Assembly: GCA_902629695.1 (NCBI GenBank)
Contig: CACORY010000002.1
Span: forward strand, 1 to 64,000
Source: an uncultured Pelagibacteraceae bacterium
GTDB taxonomy: Bacteria; Pseudomonadota; Alphaproteobacteria; Pelagibacterales; Pelagibacteraceae
Direction of reading: 5' to 3'
Length of the DNA: 64,000 nt
Position 1 is the stretch's first letter. The number at the start of each line of letters is the position of its first letter. The translations under genes and the position numbers were made by a program. The notes under the pieces were generated by a model that did no database searches, was not told the origin of the DNA, and saw nothing but the letters and a program-made list of their open reading frames with translations. Of the stretch, positions 44,221 to 54,678 are shown piece by piece.

Positions 44221-46403
44221 AAATAATTTTTAGGACTATATTTTTATTATTAACTTTATTAATTTTTTTTGTCGGGTATATGACTTTCATTGGTCTGGAA
44301 ACAAAAAGATTAAATAATCAAATAGCTGAAAAAATTAAAGGTGTTAACGAAAATTTAAGGCTAGAACTTAAAGAAATAAAATTAATTTTTGACCCAATTA
44401 GTTTTAGTATTAATGCCAAAACAATAGGTCCAAGATTAATAGTAAAGAATAAAGCTATTGAAATAGAGAATATTAAAACGCGTGTTTCTTTAAGATCTTT
44501 TATAAATAATAAATTTTCTTTAGAAAATTTAGAGATTTCCACAAATTCTTTGAAAATAAAAAATCTTATCTCTCTTATTAGAGCAGTCAATAACTCATCT
44601 GAGCTTTATATTTTAGAAAAAATAATTAAAAAAGGATATCTGATTAGTGATATTCAATTGTATTTTAATGATGAAGGAAATATAAAAAACAACTACTTAA
44701 TTAATGGCTTTGTTAAAGATCTAGAAATAGATATTTTCAAAATATACAATTTTAAAGATATTAATTTTATTTTCGATTTTAAAAAAGAGCAATTTGTTGC
44801 AAAAGACTCATCTTTTAAATTTAATAATATAAATTTTTTATCTGAAAAAATATCCATTTTCAAAAAAGATAATAAGTTTTTAGTTAATGCTTTAGTAAAT
44901 AATGACAAAATATCACTATCAAAAAAAAAAATAGAGAATTTTGTAAGACTATTAGAACCAAATTTAAGTTTTGAAAATATAACATTTAGTTCAAAAAATA
45001 TTATTTCGTTTATATTAAATGAGAAATTCAAGATAAAAGATCTTGAAGCAGAGTCAAACATTATTCTTGAAAAACTGCTTCTTAAAAATAATATTGATTT
45101 AAAAAATATTTTTCCAAAAATAAAAGATCAATTTTCTTTAATAAATCATAAAATAAACTTGAGACTTAAATCAGACGATTTATTAATAGAAGGTTCTGGA
45201 GATTTACTATTTCAAGAAAAAAACGATAATATAAAATATAATTATGAGAGAAATAATAAAGTTTCAAAATTTACAAGCGTTTTAGAGATTAATGAAAACC
45301 CATTTAATTTGAATTTATTGAATTATGAGAAAAGCAAAGATAATAAACTAGAAATTAGTCTAAAAGGATATCAAAATAAAAAAAACCAAATTTTTTTAAA
45401 TGAAGTTTTTTTAAAAGAGGAAAAAAATAAAATTAAAATTCAAGATCTAAAATTAAAAAATAAATTTAAGTTTCAAGATTTAAAAAGTATTACTTTCGAT
45501 TATTTTGATAAAGAAAATCAAAGGAATTTATTTAAATTAAATAAAAAAAATAAACAATATTTTTTAGAGGGATCCTTTTTAAATGTTAATAATTTAATTG
45601 AAAAAATTTTAAATGATGATGGAAAAGAGTCTTATAACTTTAATTTATCAAATAAAATAAGTATTAATATCGATGAAGTAAGTTTAGATAAAGAAAATTT
45701 ATTAAATAACCTTACTGGGAATCTATCATTCAAAAAAAATGAAATTTTGGATGCTTCTTTATTAGGAAAATTTTCTGAAAATAAAAAATTTAAACTTACA
45801 ATTAGAAAAGAAAATAATAATAAAGTTACGACTTTGTTTATTGATAAAGCAGAACCTATAGTAAAACGATATGATTTTATAAAAGGATTTGAGGGTGGAA
45901 AACTTGATTTCTATAGTACTGAAAAAAATAGAATATCTCTGTCAAAATTAAAGATTTATGATTTCAGGTTAAAAGAAATGCCTGCTTTGACTAAAATATT
46001 AACTTTAGCATCTCTTCAAGGTGTTGCTGATATATTATCAGGTGAAGGAATACGGTTTGATGAATTTGAAATGACCTTTCAAAATAATGGTAACTTAATG
46101 ACCATTACAGAAATCTATGCAATTGGGCCTGCAATCTCCATTTTAATGGAAGGTTATATTGAAAAAAATAAATTAATTAGTTTGAGAGGTACTTTGGTAC
46201 CAGCAACTACAATTAATAAATTTATTGGATCTTTGCCAGTGTTAGGTGAGATATTAGTCGGCAAAAAAACAGGTGAGGGTGTATTTGGTGTAAGTTTTAA
46301 AATCAAAGGACCACCAAAAAACCTTAAGACATCAGTAAATCCAATTAAAACTTTGACTCCAAGATTTATTACAAGAACATTAGAAAAATTGAAAAAAAAT
46401 TAA
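44217..46403 (+). CDS. AsmA/YhdP-like envelope protein
   Basis: A 728-residue protein with one N-terminal membrane helix (about 6-25) and a very long beta-rich, Lys/Asn-rich region. The C-terminal 130 residues (LASLQGVADILSG; GTLVPATTINKFIGSLPVLGEIL; EGVFGVSFKIKGPP) match the AsmA-like/DUF3971 C-terminal region of YhdP-type bridge proteins implicated in phospholipid transport between membranes. It overlaps prfB in an ATGA junction and shares TTAA with convergent tyrS. Family clear, substrate inferred. Confidence 0.82.
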   Translation: MKIIFRTIFLLLTLLIFFVGYMTFIGLETKRLNNQIAEKIKGVNENLRLELKEIKLIFDPISFSINAKTIGPRLIVKNKAIEIENIKTRVSLRSFINNKFSLENLEISTNSLKIKNLISLIRAVNNSSELYILEKIIKKGYLISDIQLYFNDEGNIKNNYLINGFVKDLEIDIFKIYNFKDINFIFDFKKEQFVAKDSSFKFNNINFLSEKISIFKKDNKFLVNALVNNDKISLSKKKIENFVRLLEPNLSFENITFSSKNIISFILNEKFKIKDLEAESNIILEKLLLKNNIDLKNIFPKIKDQFSLINHKINLRLKSDDLLIEGSGDLLFQEKNDNIKYNYERNNKVSKFTSVLEINENPFNLNLLNYEKSKDNKLEISLKGYQNKKNQIFLNEVFLKEEKNKIKIQDLKLKNKFKFQDLKSITFDYFDKENQRNLFKLNKKNKQYFLEGSFLNVNNLIEKILNDDGKESYNFNLSNKISINIDEVSLDKENLLNNLTGNLSFKKNEILDASLLGKFSENKKFKLTIRKENNNKVTTLFIDKAEPIVKRYDFIKGFEGGKLDFYSTEKNRISLSKLKIYDFRLKEMPALTKILTLASLQGVADILSGEGIRFDEFEMTFQNNGNLMTITEIYAIGPAISILMEGYIEKNKLISLRGTLVPATTINKFIGSLPVLGEILVGKKTGEGVFGVSFKIKGPPKNLKTSVNPIKTLTPRFITRTLEKLKKN

Positions 46404-47629
46404 TTTAATTCAACTCTTAAATGTTTCTTTTTTCCAATAGACAGTCTTAAATAACTATCTATAAATAAACTTTGCTCTATTAAGAATTTATCATCAGTAA
46501 TAACTTGATTATTTATTTTTATTGCATTTCCGTTGATTAATCTTCTAATTTCACTTTTTGAATTAACAAATTTCGATAACATTACCAATTCAATGATGTT
46601 TAAGCTATTTTTCAATGAATCTTTAGAAATTTTAATTGAAGGTAAATTTTGTCCTAAAGAATTTTTTTGAAATGTTTCTTTCGCAGTTTTTTCTGAGTTT
46701 TTTGCTTCTTTATTACCGTGAAGCATTGAAGTTGTTTTATTAGCTAATAAAATCTTTAGATCATTGATATCTTTATCTTTTATCTTTTCGATTTCTTCAA
46801 TTTTAATATCTGTAAAAAATTTTAAAAATTTTAATACATCTCTATCGTCAGTATTTCTCCAAAACTGCCAATACTCATATGCAGACAGAAATTTTTTATC
46901 TAACCAAATTGCACCACTTTCAGTTTTTCCCATTTTTGTTCCTGAAGCAACAGTAATAAGAGGTGTTGTTAAACCATAAGATTGTTTGTTAGAATATCTT
47001 TTTATTAATTCAACGCCATTAACAATATTTCCCCATTGATCTGATCCCCCAATTTGTAAAATACAATTTTGTTTCTGATTTAATTCTAAAAAATCATATG
47101 CCTGCAAGATCATATAATTAAATTCCATATAGCTTAAAGATTGTTCTCTATCCAACCTTGTTTTTACACTATCAAAAGTTAACATTTTATTAATTGTGAA
47201 ATGCTTTCCAATATCTCGTAAAAAAGATATGTAATTAAGATTTTTAAGCCACACAAAGTTGTCGACAAATATAGGTTTTATTTTTTTATTTTTCGTTTCC
47301 AAAAATTTTTTTAATATTTTTTTAATATTTTTGGAATTTTTCTCTATATCCTTTTCAGATAAAATTTTACGAGTTTTATCTTTTCCTGAAGGATCTCCTA
47401 TTCTTGTAGTTCCACCTCCAAGTAATACAATAGGTTGATGACCATGATTTTGTAGTAATTTAAGGCACATTATTTGCAAAAGACTTCCAACGTGTAAACT
47501 TTCAGCAGTGCAATCAAACCCAATATAAGCCTTAATCTTTTTTCTATCTAATAATTTTGATAAATCTTCCTCGTTTGTGCACTGATAAAAAAAACCCCTA
47601 TCTTTAAATTCTTTCAAAAATTTATTCAT
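46400..47629 (-). CDS. tyrS: Tyrosyl-tRNA synthetase
   Basis: Class I synthetase. About 409 residues. AYIGFDCTAESLHVGSLLQ carries the HIGH-type motif, then GTTRIGDPSGK, QIGGSDQWGNI and KMGKTESG as the KMSKS-type loop; the C-terminal S4 domain (SEIRRLINGNAIKINN) binds tRNA. The ATG at 47629 is preferred over an upstream in-frame TTG. It is convergent with the AsmA-like gene and divergent from anmK. Confidence 0.97.
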   Translation of the reverse strand: MNKFLKEFKDRGFFYQCTNEEDLSKLLDRKKIKAYIGFDCTAESLHVGSLLQIMCLKLLQNHGHQPIVLLGGGTTRIGDPSGKDKTRKILSEKDIEKNSKNIKKILKKFLETKNKKIKPIFVDNFVWLKNLNYISFLRDIGKHFTINKMLTFDSVKTRLDREQSLSYMEFNYMILQAYDFLELNQKQNCILQIGGSDQWGNIVNGVELIKRYSNKQSYGLTTPLITVASGTKMGKTESGAIWLDKKFLSAYEYWQFWRNTDDRDVLKFLKFFTDIKIEEIEKIKDKDINDLKILLANKTTSMLHGNKEAKNSEKTAKETFQKNSLGQNLPSIKISKDSLKNSLNIIELVMLSKFVNSKSEIRRLINGNAIKINNQVITDDKFLIEQSLFIDSYLRLSIGKKKHLRVELN

Positions 47630-47676
47630 AAGCTTATACTTCCACAATATACAGATTTTATTAAAAAAGAATATTA

Positions 47677-48822
47677 ATGAAAAAAAAACTCTTTACATCT
47701 CTTGGGCTAATGACAGGAACTTCAATAGATGGAGTAGATTTATCAATAATTAAGTCAGATGGAATTAACGAATTTGAACCAATTTTAGATGATTATTTTG
47801 AATTTGATAAGAAAATTCAAAAAAAAATAGAAAAATTTAGAGAGGAATTATCCACTTTGGATGATTTAGAGAGAAAAAAAAAGGATTTCGATGAACTTGA
47901 GAGAGAATTTACACTTTTTATAGGTGAGATAGTAAGTAAATTTATTAACAAGACTGACCAAGAAATTGATTTGATTGGTTTTCATGGACAAACAATATTT
48001 CATGATTCTAAAAAGAAGACCTCAATTCAATTGGGCAATGGAAACTTATTATCAAGTCTAACCAAAAAGATTGTTATAAATAACTTTAGAAAAAAGGATC
48101 TTTTAAATGGTGGCGAGGGAGCTCCTTTAACTCCAATTTATCATAAAGTTGTTTCTAATATTATATACAAGAATTACAGTTTGGAATATCCAATTAATAT
48201 TATCAATATTGGAGGAATTACTAATATTACAAAAATATTAAATGATGATCAAAATACTGAAAAAAATATATTTGCTTTTGATATTGGGCCAGGAAATTGT
48301 TTAATAGATGGTTGGATTAAAAAGAATTCACAAAAAAAATTTGATCATAATGGTGAAGTTGCAAAATCTGGAAAAATTGATGAATTAATTCTTAATCAAG
48401 CGATTGATAATTTTGGTGAAGGCTCTTTTGATAAATCCTTAGATATTAAAAATTTTGATTTTTCATTTGTAAAAGGGCTATCAGTAGAAGATGGTTGTGC
48501 TACAATTACTAAATTTACAGCATACTTAATTGCAGAGGGAATTAATTTTATAAATCGTCTTGATAATAAAAGCTCTAGATATAATTTAATTAGTGGTGGC
48601 GGAAGGAAAAATGATTACTTAATCAATTGTATTAAAGAAAATTTATCTAAAGAATTAATTTTAGAAAAAATTGATAGTTATGGCTTTGATGGAGACTACA
48701 TTGAGTCACAAGCTTTTGGTTATTTAGCAATAAGATCTTATTTAAATTTACCAATTTCTTTTCCCAATACAACAAAATGTAAAAAACCAACTTTGGGTGG
48801 AGAAGTAAACAAAAATTTTTAA
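47677..48822 (+). CDS. anmK: Anhydro-N-acetylmuramic acid kinase
   Basis: Phosphorylates and opens anhydroMurNAc during cell-wall recycling. 381 residues. MTGTSIDGVDLSI near the start, GFHGQTIFHD, NIGGITNIT, FDIGPGNCLID and SGGGRKNDYL are typical of the family. It is single between tyrS (divergent) and the hydrolase (convergent, shared TTAA). Confidence 0.94.
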   Translation: MKKKLFTSLGLMTGTSIDGVDLSIIKSDGINEFEPILDDYFEFDKKIQKKIEKFREELSTLDDLERKKKDFDELEREFTLFIGEIVSKFINKTDQEIDLIGFHGQTIFHDSKKKTSIQLGNGNLLSSLTKKIVINNFRKKDLLNGGEGAPLTPIYHKVVSNIIYKNYSLEYPINIINIGGITNITKILNDDQNTEKNIFAFDIGPGNCLIDGWIKKNSQKKFDHNGEVAKSGKIDELILNQAIDNFGEGSFDKSLDIKNFDFSFVKGLSVEDGCATITKFTAYLIAEGINFINRLDNKSSRYNLISGGGRKNDYLINCIKENLSKELILEKIDSYGFDGDYIESQAFGYLAIRSYLNLPISFPNTTKCKKPTLGGEVNKNF

Positions 48823-49475
48823 TAAACTGCAATTTCTTTTTTAATATATTTATTTAGGCTTTTTGTTAATTGAGTTTCGTTTTTAGAAAAAAAATGATTA
48901 GCATCAGGAATTGATTCAAACTCTACTTTAATTCCTTTTTGAGCACTTAATCTTTTATTTAAATCTTTTATATGATCAATAGGAACTAACTCATCCTTTT
49001 TACCATAGATCATTAAGCCTGAAGTCGGGCATGGTGATAAAAAAGAAAAATCGTAAACATTAGGCTGAGGTGATATTGCAATAAATCTGTTAATTTCTGG
49101 TCTTCTCATTAACAATTGCATTGCGATTAACGAACCAAATGAGAAACCTGATACCCAACATTGTGAATTGTCAAAATTTTCTCTTTCTAACCAATCTAAT
49201 GCAGCAGCAGCATCAGCTAATTCTCCCTGACCATTATCGAATTCTCCATCACTCTTTCCTACTCCTCTAAAATTTACTCTACAAACTGAAAAATCATTGT
49301 CCATAAATGTATGAAAGGTTTCAACTACAACTTTGTTATTCATTGTTCCTCCATATTGAGGATGTGGTTGTAGAACAAGTGCTATTGGTGAGGTGTTTTT
49401 TTTACTTTTAAAATATTTAGCTTCTAATCTTCCTGCAGGTCCTGGAATAAATATTTCTAAAATTTTATTATCCAT
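48819..49475 (-). CDS. Alpha/beta hydrolase
   Basis: A 218-residue single-domain hydrolase. HPQYGGTMNNKVV forms the oxyanion region, the nucleophile is Ser in GFSFGS, an Asp lies near KKDELVP and the catalytic His in PDANHFF. Such proteins, often called CinA-like or YtmA-like serine hydrolases, sit next to iscR/suf genes in many alphaproteobacteria. The substrate is unknown. The ATG at 49475 is chosen; the frame continues upstream without another good start. It is divergent from iscR with 133 bases between. Confidence 0.87.
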   Translation of the reverse strand: MDNKILEIFIPGPAGRLEAKYFKSKKNTSPIALVLQPHPQYGGTMNNKVVVETFHTFMDNDFSVCRVNFRGVGKSDGEFDNGQGELADAAAALDWLERENFDNSQCWVSGFSFGSLIAMQLLMRRPEINRFIAISPQPNVYDFSFLSPCPTSGLMIYGKKDELVPIDHIKDLNKRLSAQKGIKVEFESIPDANHFFSKNETQLTKSLNKYIKKEIAVY

Positions 49476-49556
49476 TTTGTTAATGATAATTATTCTCAAA
49501 AAAAAACTAGACATATCATAAGTACGTGACAAATTGTTAGTTTTTTTTAAACCTAT

Positions 49557-49590
49557 ATACTTGACTATTTTAGTCAGGTTTATATATATC
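49557..49590 (+). promoter_or_regulatory. IscR type 1 operator and promoter of the iscR-suf operon
   Basis: The 25 bases at 49557-49581 match the E. coli type 1 IscR consensus at 23 positions; the core is TTGACTATTTTAGTCAGG. The -35 TTGACT (49561-49566) lies inside it, and TATATA (49583-49588) is the -10 with a 16-base spacer. This predicts repression of iscR and the SUF genes by [2Fe-2S]-IscR. Confidence 0.85.
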
Positions 49591-49608
49591 CCTCTAAAAT
49601 TGCGGATT

Positions 49609-50034
49609 ATGAAACTTACATCAAAAGGTAGATATGCAGTAATGGCTTTAGCCGATCTGGCTAGATTTGATAATATCAATCCAGTTTCTCTTAGAGACAT
49701 ATCGTTGAGGCAAGGAATTTCCTTAGATTATTTAGAGCAAATTTTTTCTAAGTTAAGAAAAAAAGAAATAGTTCAAAGTGTAAGAGGAACTCAAGGTGGC
49801 TATATTTTAAATAAAAAAGCCAAGGAGATAAAGCTTACAAACATTTTTGATGCTGTAGATGAAAAGGTAAAAACTGTTCAGTGTAAAAAAGATTCAAAAA
49901 AAGGTTGTAATGGAAAATCTACAAAATGTCTAACCCACAATCTTTGGGATGAACTTGAAAATCATATTAATAATTTTTTTGAAAAAAAGAGTTTAGAGGA
50001 TCTTGTTAAAGAAAATACTGAAAGAAGAATTTAA
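49609..50034 (+). CDS. iscR: Rrf2-family Fe-S regulator IscR
   Basis: A 141-residue winged-helix regulator of Fe-S cluster assembly. [18 protein letters not shown] is the canonical start, so the ATG at 49609 is preferred over an upstream in-frame start. Three cysteines ([18 protein letters not shown]) followed by His form the [2Fe-2S] site. It is the first gene of the SUF operon and probably represses it through the overlapping operator; sufB follows after two bases. Confidence 0.95.
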   Translation: MKLTSKGRYAVMALADLARFDNINPVSLRDISLRQGISLDYLEQIFSKLRKKEIVQSVRGTQGGYILNKKAKEIKLTNIFDAVDEKVKTVQCKKDSKKGCNGKSTKCLTHNLWDELENHINNFFEKKSLEDLVKENTERRI

Positions 50035-50036
50035 AA

Positions 50037-51479
50037 ATGGATACTAGAGAAAAAGATATAGAAAAGCTAAAAGATTATAAGTACGGTTTTACTACTGATA
50101 TTGAAAATATTAAAGCTCCGAAAGGCTTAAACGAAAATGTAATCAAGTTTATTTCTAATATCAAAAAAGAACCGCAATGGATGTTAGACTTTAGATTAAA
50201 GGCTTATGAGCGATTAAAACTTTTAAAAGAGCCAAATTGGCAAAAGCCTAAGTATCCTAAAATTGAATATCAAGACTTATACTATTATTCAGCACCAAAA
50301 AGCATGAAGGATAAGCCAAAAAGTTTAGATGAGCTAGATCCTAAACTTTTAGAGACATATAAAAAACTTGGAATTCCATTACAAGAGCAAGCAAGACTAA
50401 ATGGAATTGCTGTAGATGCTGTATTTGACTCTGTTTCAGTGGCAACTACTTTTAAAGGTGAATTAACTAAACACGGAATAATTTTTTGCTCAATGTCAGA
50501 GGCGATTCAAAAACATCCTGAGCTTGTCAAAAAATATTTAGGTACAGTAATACCAATTACTGATCATTTTTTTGCGACTCTTAATTCAGCTGTTTTTACA
50601 GATGGATCATTCGTTTATATTCCTGAGGGTGTTAAGTGCCCTATGGAATTATCAACTTATTTTAGAATTAATGCTTCAGAGACAGGACAGTTTGAAAGAA
50701 CATTAATTATTGCTGATAAAGGAAGCTATGTAAGTTATTTAGAAGGATGTACAGCACCAATGAGAGATGAAAATCAATTACATGCAGCAAATGTGGAATT
50801 GATTGCACTTGATAATGCAGAAATAAAATATTCAACTGTACAAAATTGGTATCCAGGAGATGAGAATGGAAAAGGAGGAATATATAACTTTGTTACAAAA
50901 AGAGGATTGTGTAAAGGAAAAAATTCCAAAATTTCTTGGACACAAGTTGAGACCGGCTCAGCTATTACTTGGAAATATCCAAGCTGTATTTTAAAAGGGG
51001 ACAACTCAATAGGTGAATTTTATTCAATTGCAATCACTAACAATTACCAAAAAGCTGATACTGGAACAAAAATGATTCATCTAGGTAAAAATACTAAAAG
51101 CAAAATTATTTCAAAAGGCATAAGTGCTGGAAATTCAGATATGACTTATAGAGGATTAGTTGATATTAATTCAAAAGCAAAAAATTCTAGTAATTATACT
51201 CAATGTGACTCATTATTAATGGGAAATAAGTGTGGTGCACACACAGTTCCTTATATTAAAAATAAAAATTTTGAATCTAATATTGCTCATGAGGCAACAA
51301 CCTCTAAAATCAGTGAAGAACAGTTACATTATTGTCAACAAAGAGGATTAAATTCTGAGGAAGCTGTAGGTTTAATTGTTAATGGATTTTGTAAAGAAGT
51401 TCTTCAACAATTACCGATGGAGTTTGCGGTAGAGGCACAAAAGCTTGTTGGTATTAGTTTAGAGGGGAGTGTTGGCTAA
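50037..51479 (+). CDS. sufB: Fe-S assembly scaffold subunit SufB
   Basis: Scaffold of the SufBC2D complex, where nascent Fe-S clusters form. 480 residues. [36 protein letters not shown] and the C-terminal [13 protein letters not shown] region are typical. The cysteines of SufB needed for cluster building (near GCTAP and YTQCDSLL) are present. It follows iscR and overlaps sufC by one base. Confidence 0.97.
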   Translation: MDTREKDIEKLKDYKYGFTTDIENIKAPKGLNENVIKFISNIKKEPQWMLDFRLKAYERLKLLKEPNWQKPKYPKIEYQDLYYYSAPKSMKDKPKSLDELDPKLLETYKKLGIPLQEQARLNGIAVDAVFDSVSVATTFKGELTKHGIIFCSMSEAIQKHPELVKKYLGTVIPITDHFFATLNSAVFTDGSFVYIPEGVKCPMELSTYFRINASETGQFERTLIIADKGSYVSYLEGCTAPMRDENQLHAANVELIALDNAEIKYSTVQNWYPGDENGKGGIYNFVTKRGLCKGKNSKISWTQVETGSAITWKYPSCILKGDNSIGEFYSIAITNNYQKADTGTKMIHLGKNTKSKIISKGISAGNSDMTYRGLVDINSKAKNSSNYTQCDSLLMGNKCGAHTVPYIKNKNFESNIAHEATTSKISEEQLHYCQQRGLNSEEAVGLIVNGFCKEVLQQLPMEFAVEAQKLVGISLEGSVG

Positions 51480-52213
51480 TGCTTAAAATAAATAATTTAA
51501 ATGCTAATGTGGAAAAAAAGTCTATTTTAAGGGGTTTTTCTCTAAATATTAATCCAGGTGAAGTACATGCAATCATGGGTCCTAACGGATCTGGTAAAAG
51601 TACATTATCGAACATTTTATCTGGTAAAAAAGGTTATGATGTTTCAGGGGAAGTTTTATTTGAGAATAAAAATTTATTTGATCTTGAAACTGAGGAAAGA
51701 GCTCACAAAGGTATTTTTTTAGCTTTCCAATATCCTCTAGAAATTCCAGGCGTAAATACAAATATTTTTTTAAAAACTTCTTTGAATGCAATTAGAAAAG
51801 CACGGGGACAGAAGGAACTAGATGCGATCGAGTTCTTAAAACTCGTAAAGAATAAAGCTAAAGAGTTAAAATTTGATGAAGAAAAGTTGAATAGGCAACT
51901 TAATGTAGGTTTTTCTGGTGGAGAAAAAAAGAAAAATGAAATTTTACAAATGTCAATGCTAACTCCAAAATTATCAATTTTAGATGAAACAGACTCAGGT
52001 TTGGACATAGACGCTCTTAAGATAGTAGCTAATGGAGTGAATACTCTTAGAAATAAAGAAAACTCCTTTTTAATAATCACTCATTATCAAAGATTACTAG
52101 ATTATATCAAGCCAGACTTTGTTCATGTCTTAATGAATGGAAAAATTATTAAGTCCGGTGGTCCTGAATTAGCTAAAGAATTAGAGAAAAAAGGATATGA
52201 AAGTTTTAATTAA
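51479..52213 (+). CDS. sufC: SUF system ATPase SufC
   Basis: ABC-type ATPase subunit of SufBC2D. 244 residues. Walker A GPNGSGKST, ABC signature region NVGFSGGEKKKNEILQ, Walker B SILDETDSGLD (SufC typically has LDETDSGLD) and ITHYQRLL are present. It follows sufB with one shared base and ends directly before sufD. Confidence 0.97.
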   Translation: MLKINNLNANVEKKSILRGFSLNINPGEVHAIMGPNGSGKSTLSNILSGKKGYDVSGEVLFENKNLFDLETEERAHKGIFLAFQYPLEIPGVNTNIFLKTSLNAIRKARGQKELDAIEFLKLVKNKAKELKFDEEKLNRQLNVGFSGGEKKKNEILQMSMLTPKLSILDETDSGLDIDALKIVANGVNTLRNKENSFLIITHYQRLLDYIKPDFVHVLMNGKIIKSGGPELAKELEKKGYESFN

Positions 52214-53461
52214 ATGATAGATCAATTAAAAATAGACTTTGAAAAAATATTAAAGAAATCTGATTTTTCAAAAAATGATATTAATTTTAAAAGAGATCAG
52301 CTCAATAAATTTATTGAAAATGGATTTCCAAATAGAAAACTAGAAAATTGGAAGTTTTTAGATATTGATCAAATAATTAAAAAAAATATTGGAGAATTAA
52401 GTTTTTATAATGATTATTCAGTAACTAACAAAATTGATACCTCAATCCTCATAAATGGTTTAGAACATAATAAAATCATTTTTATAAATGGAAGAATAGA
52501 AAAAATTGATTTCGCTTACGAAGACAAAAGTTCAATTGAAATTTTTGATGATGTTGAAGTAGAAAATAAGATAAATAATGAAAATTCTTTGCTTTATTTA
52601 AACAGCGCATTAAGTAATAAATATTATAAAATTTTAATTAAAAAAAATTACATATTAAAAAAACCCCTTATTATCTATCACTTTACGAGTGATAAAATGA
52701 AATCAAAAAATATCAATTTGAGGTTAGATTTTAAACTTGAACAAAACAGCTCATTAAGATTAATTGATTTTTTCAATGATACATCTGATAAGAATTTTTT
52801 GAATATATTGTACAATTTTGATTTGGATGAAGACTCATCTTTAAAAAATTATAAGATTGACAAATCATTAAATAAAAATCTAAAATATTCTTTTAATAAT
52901 ATTGAGCAAAAAAAAAATAGTATTTCGGAAACTTTTATTTTTTCAGCAGGTTCGAATTATTTTAAAAATGAAATAAATTGTAATCTTAAGGGACAATATT
53001 CATCAGCTTTTGTTAATGGTATTTTTTCTTTAAAAGATAGCCAAAAACATGAAATTAGGACAACCATAAATCATTTGGTTAAAAATACGAAAAGTTATCA
53101 ATTAATAAAAAGTGTGCTTGGGAAAAATTCAAAGGCCGCATATCAAGGAAGAATATATGTAGACTCTCAAGCTCAAAAAACAGATGGTTATCAATTGAGT
53201 AAAGCAATATTGCTAGATGAAACCTCTGAGTTTAATGCCAAACCTGAATTAGAAATTTATGCAGATGATGTTAAATGTTCACATGGTTCGGCCTCAGGAA
53301 GTTTAAATGAAAATTCAATTTTCTATATAATGTCTAGAGGTCTTAATTATCAACAATCAAAAGAACTTTTAATTAATGGTTTTATATTAGATGTTGTTGA
53401 AAAAATAACAGATTCTGAAATTAAGAATTTAATAAAAAATATGATTGGTTTAAAAGAATGA
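52214..53461 (+). CDS. sufD: Fe-S assembly protein SufD
   Basis: The SufB paralogue completing the SufBC2D complex. 415 residues. FPNRKLENWKF near the start, IYVDSQAQKTDGYQLSKAILL and DDVKCSHGSASG are conserved landmarks; the middle is Lys/Asn-rich and diverged. It overlaps sufS by 4 bases. Confidence 0.94.
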   Translation: MIDQLKIDFEKILKKSDFSKNDINFKRDQLNKFIENGFPNRKLENWKFLDIDQIIKKNIGELSFYNDYSVTNKIDTSILINGLEHNKIIFINGRIEKIDFAYEDKSSIEIFDDVEVENKINNENSLLYLNSALSNKYYKILIKKNYILKKPLIIYHFTSDKMKSKNINLRLDFKLEQNSSLRLIDFFNDTSDKNFLNILYNFDLDEDSSLKNYKIDKSLNKNLKYSFNNIEQKKNSISETFIFSAGSNYFKNEINCNLKGQYSSAFVNGIFSLKDSQKHEIRTTINHLVKNTKSYQLIKSVLGKNSKAAYQGRIYVDSQAQKTDGYQLSKAILLDETSEFNAKPELEIYADDVKCSHGSASGSLNENSIFYIMSRGLNYQQSKELLINGFILDVVEKITDSEIKNLIKNMIGLKE

Positions 53462-54678
53462 AAATAGAAGATATTAAAAAAGAGTTTCCAATTTTTGATG
53501 AAAAAATTCAAAATAATGATTTAGTTTATTTAGATAGCGCTAATTCATCTCAAAAGCCTAAAGTTGTTTTAGATAGAATAAACGAATTTTACTCGAAACA
53601 ATTTTCTAATGTTGGAAGAAGTATTCATTATTTAGCAGTCGCAGCAACTAATCTGTACGAAAATACCAGGGTTTCAGTCCAAAAATATATAAATGCAAAA
53701 GACAAGAACGAAATTGTATTTACCAAAGGTGCGACAGAGGCTCTGAATTTAGTAGCTAATACCCTAGGTCAGGCGATTTTAGAACCTGGAGATGAAATTT
53801 TAATTACAGAATTAGAACATCATTCTAACTATGTTCCTTGGCATTTTTTAAGGAAGTCAAAAAATATTAAGATAAAATTTGCTGAAGTAAATGATGATGG
53901 CGATATACCAATCAAAAATATTGAAAAAGAAATAACAGTTAAAACAAAAATAATAGCTATTACACATCTTTCAAATGTTACAGGTGCAGTTTTGCCAATA
54001 AAAGAAATTACTCAGTTAGCTCATTCGAAGGGTATTGTTGTAGTTGTTGATGGTTGTCAAGGTGGTCCACATTTAAAACTTGATATGCAAGAATTAGATT
54101 GTGATTTCTATGCAATCTCTTGCCATAAAATGTATGGACCAACAGGACTTGGTGTTTTGTATGGTAAAAAAAAATGGCTTGAACAACTTCCACCATACCA
54201 AGGAGGAGGAGGAATGATTAATGAAGTAAAAAAAGATAGAATTTCTTATGGTGAACTTCCGAACAAGTATGAAGCTGGAACAATGGCTACTGCACAAGTG
54301 ATTGCATTCGATCAATCAATAAAATTTTTAGAAAGTATTGGAATTAAAAAAATAATAGAACATGAAAAAGAATTGATAGAATATGGCCAAGAAATTTTGC
54401 AAAAAAATAATTCAATTAAATTAATTGGTAATCCAAAAGAACGAAAAGGGGTATTATCTTTTACTATTGAAGGTGTACATCCGCATGATATTGCAACTAT
54501 TCTTGATGAAACTGGAGTTGCAATAAGAGCAGGTCATCATTGTTGTCAAATACTTCATGATAAGCTTGGTATTCCTGCAAGTGCTAGAGCATCTCTTGGT
54601 GTTTATAATACTAAAGACGATTTAGATAAACTGAATGAAGGAATTAATAATTGTAAAAAAATCTTTGACTTAAAATGA
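53458..54678 (+). CDS. sufS: Cysteine desulfurase SufS
   Basis: PLP enzyme that takes sulfur from cysteine for cluster building. 406 residues. The PLP lysine is in SCHKMYGPTG, the active-site Cys in RAGHHCCQ, and TELEHHSNYVPW is typical of group II desulfurases. It overlaps sufU by 4 bases (ATGA), its likely partner in sulfur transfer in place of SufE. Confidence 0.96.
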   Translation: MKIEDIKKEFPIFDEKIQNNDLVYLDSANSSQKPKVVLDRINEFYSKQFSNVGRSIHYLAVAATNLYENTRVSVQKYINAKDKNEIVFTKGATEALNLVANTLGQAILEPGDEILITELEHHSNYVPWHFLRKSKNIKIKFAEVNDDGDIPIKNIEKEITVKTKIIAITHLSNVTGAVLPIKEITQLAHSKGIVVVVDGCQGGPHLKLDMQELDCDFYAISCHKMYGPTGLGVLYGKKKWLEQLPPYQGGGGMINEVKKDRISYGELPNKYEAGTMATAQVIAFDQSIKFLESIGIKKIIEHEKELIEYGQEILQKNNSIKLIGNPKERKGVLSFTIEGVHPHDIATILDETGVAIRAGHHCCQILHDKLGIPASARASLGVYNTKDDLDKLNEGINNCKKIFDLK

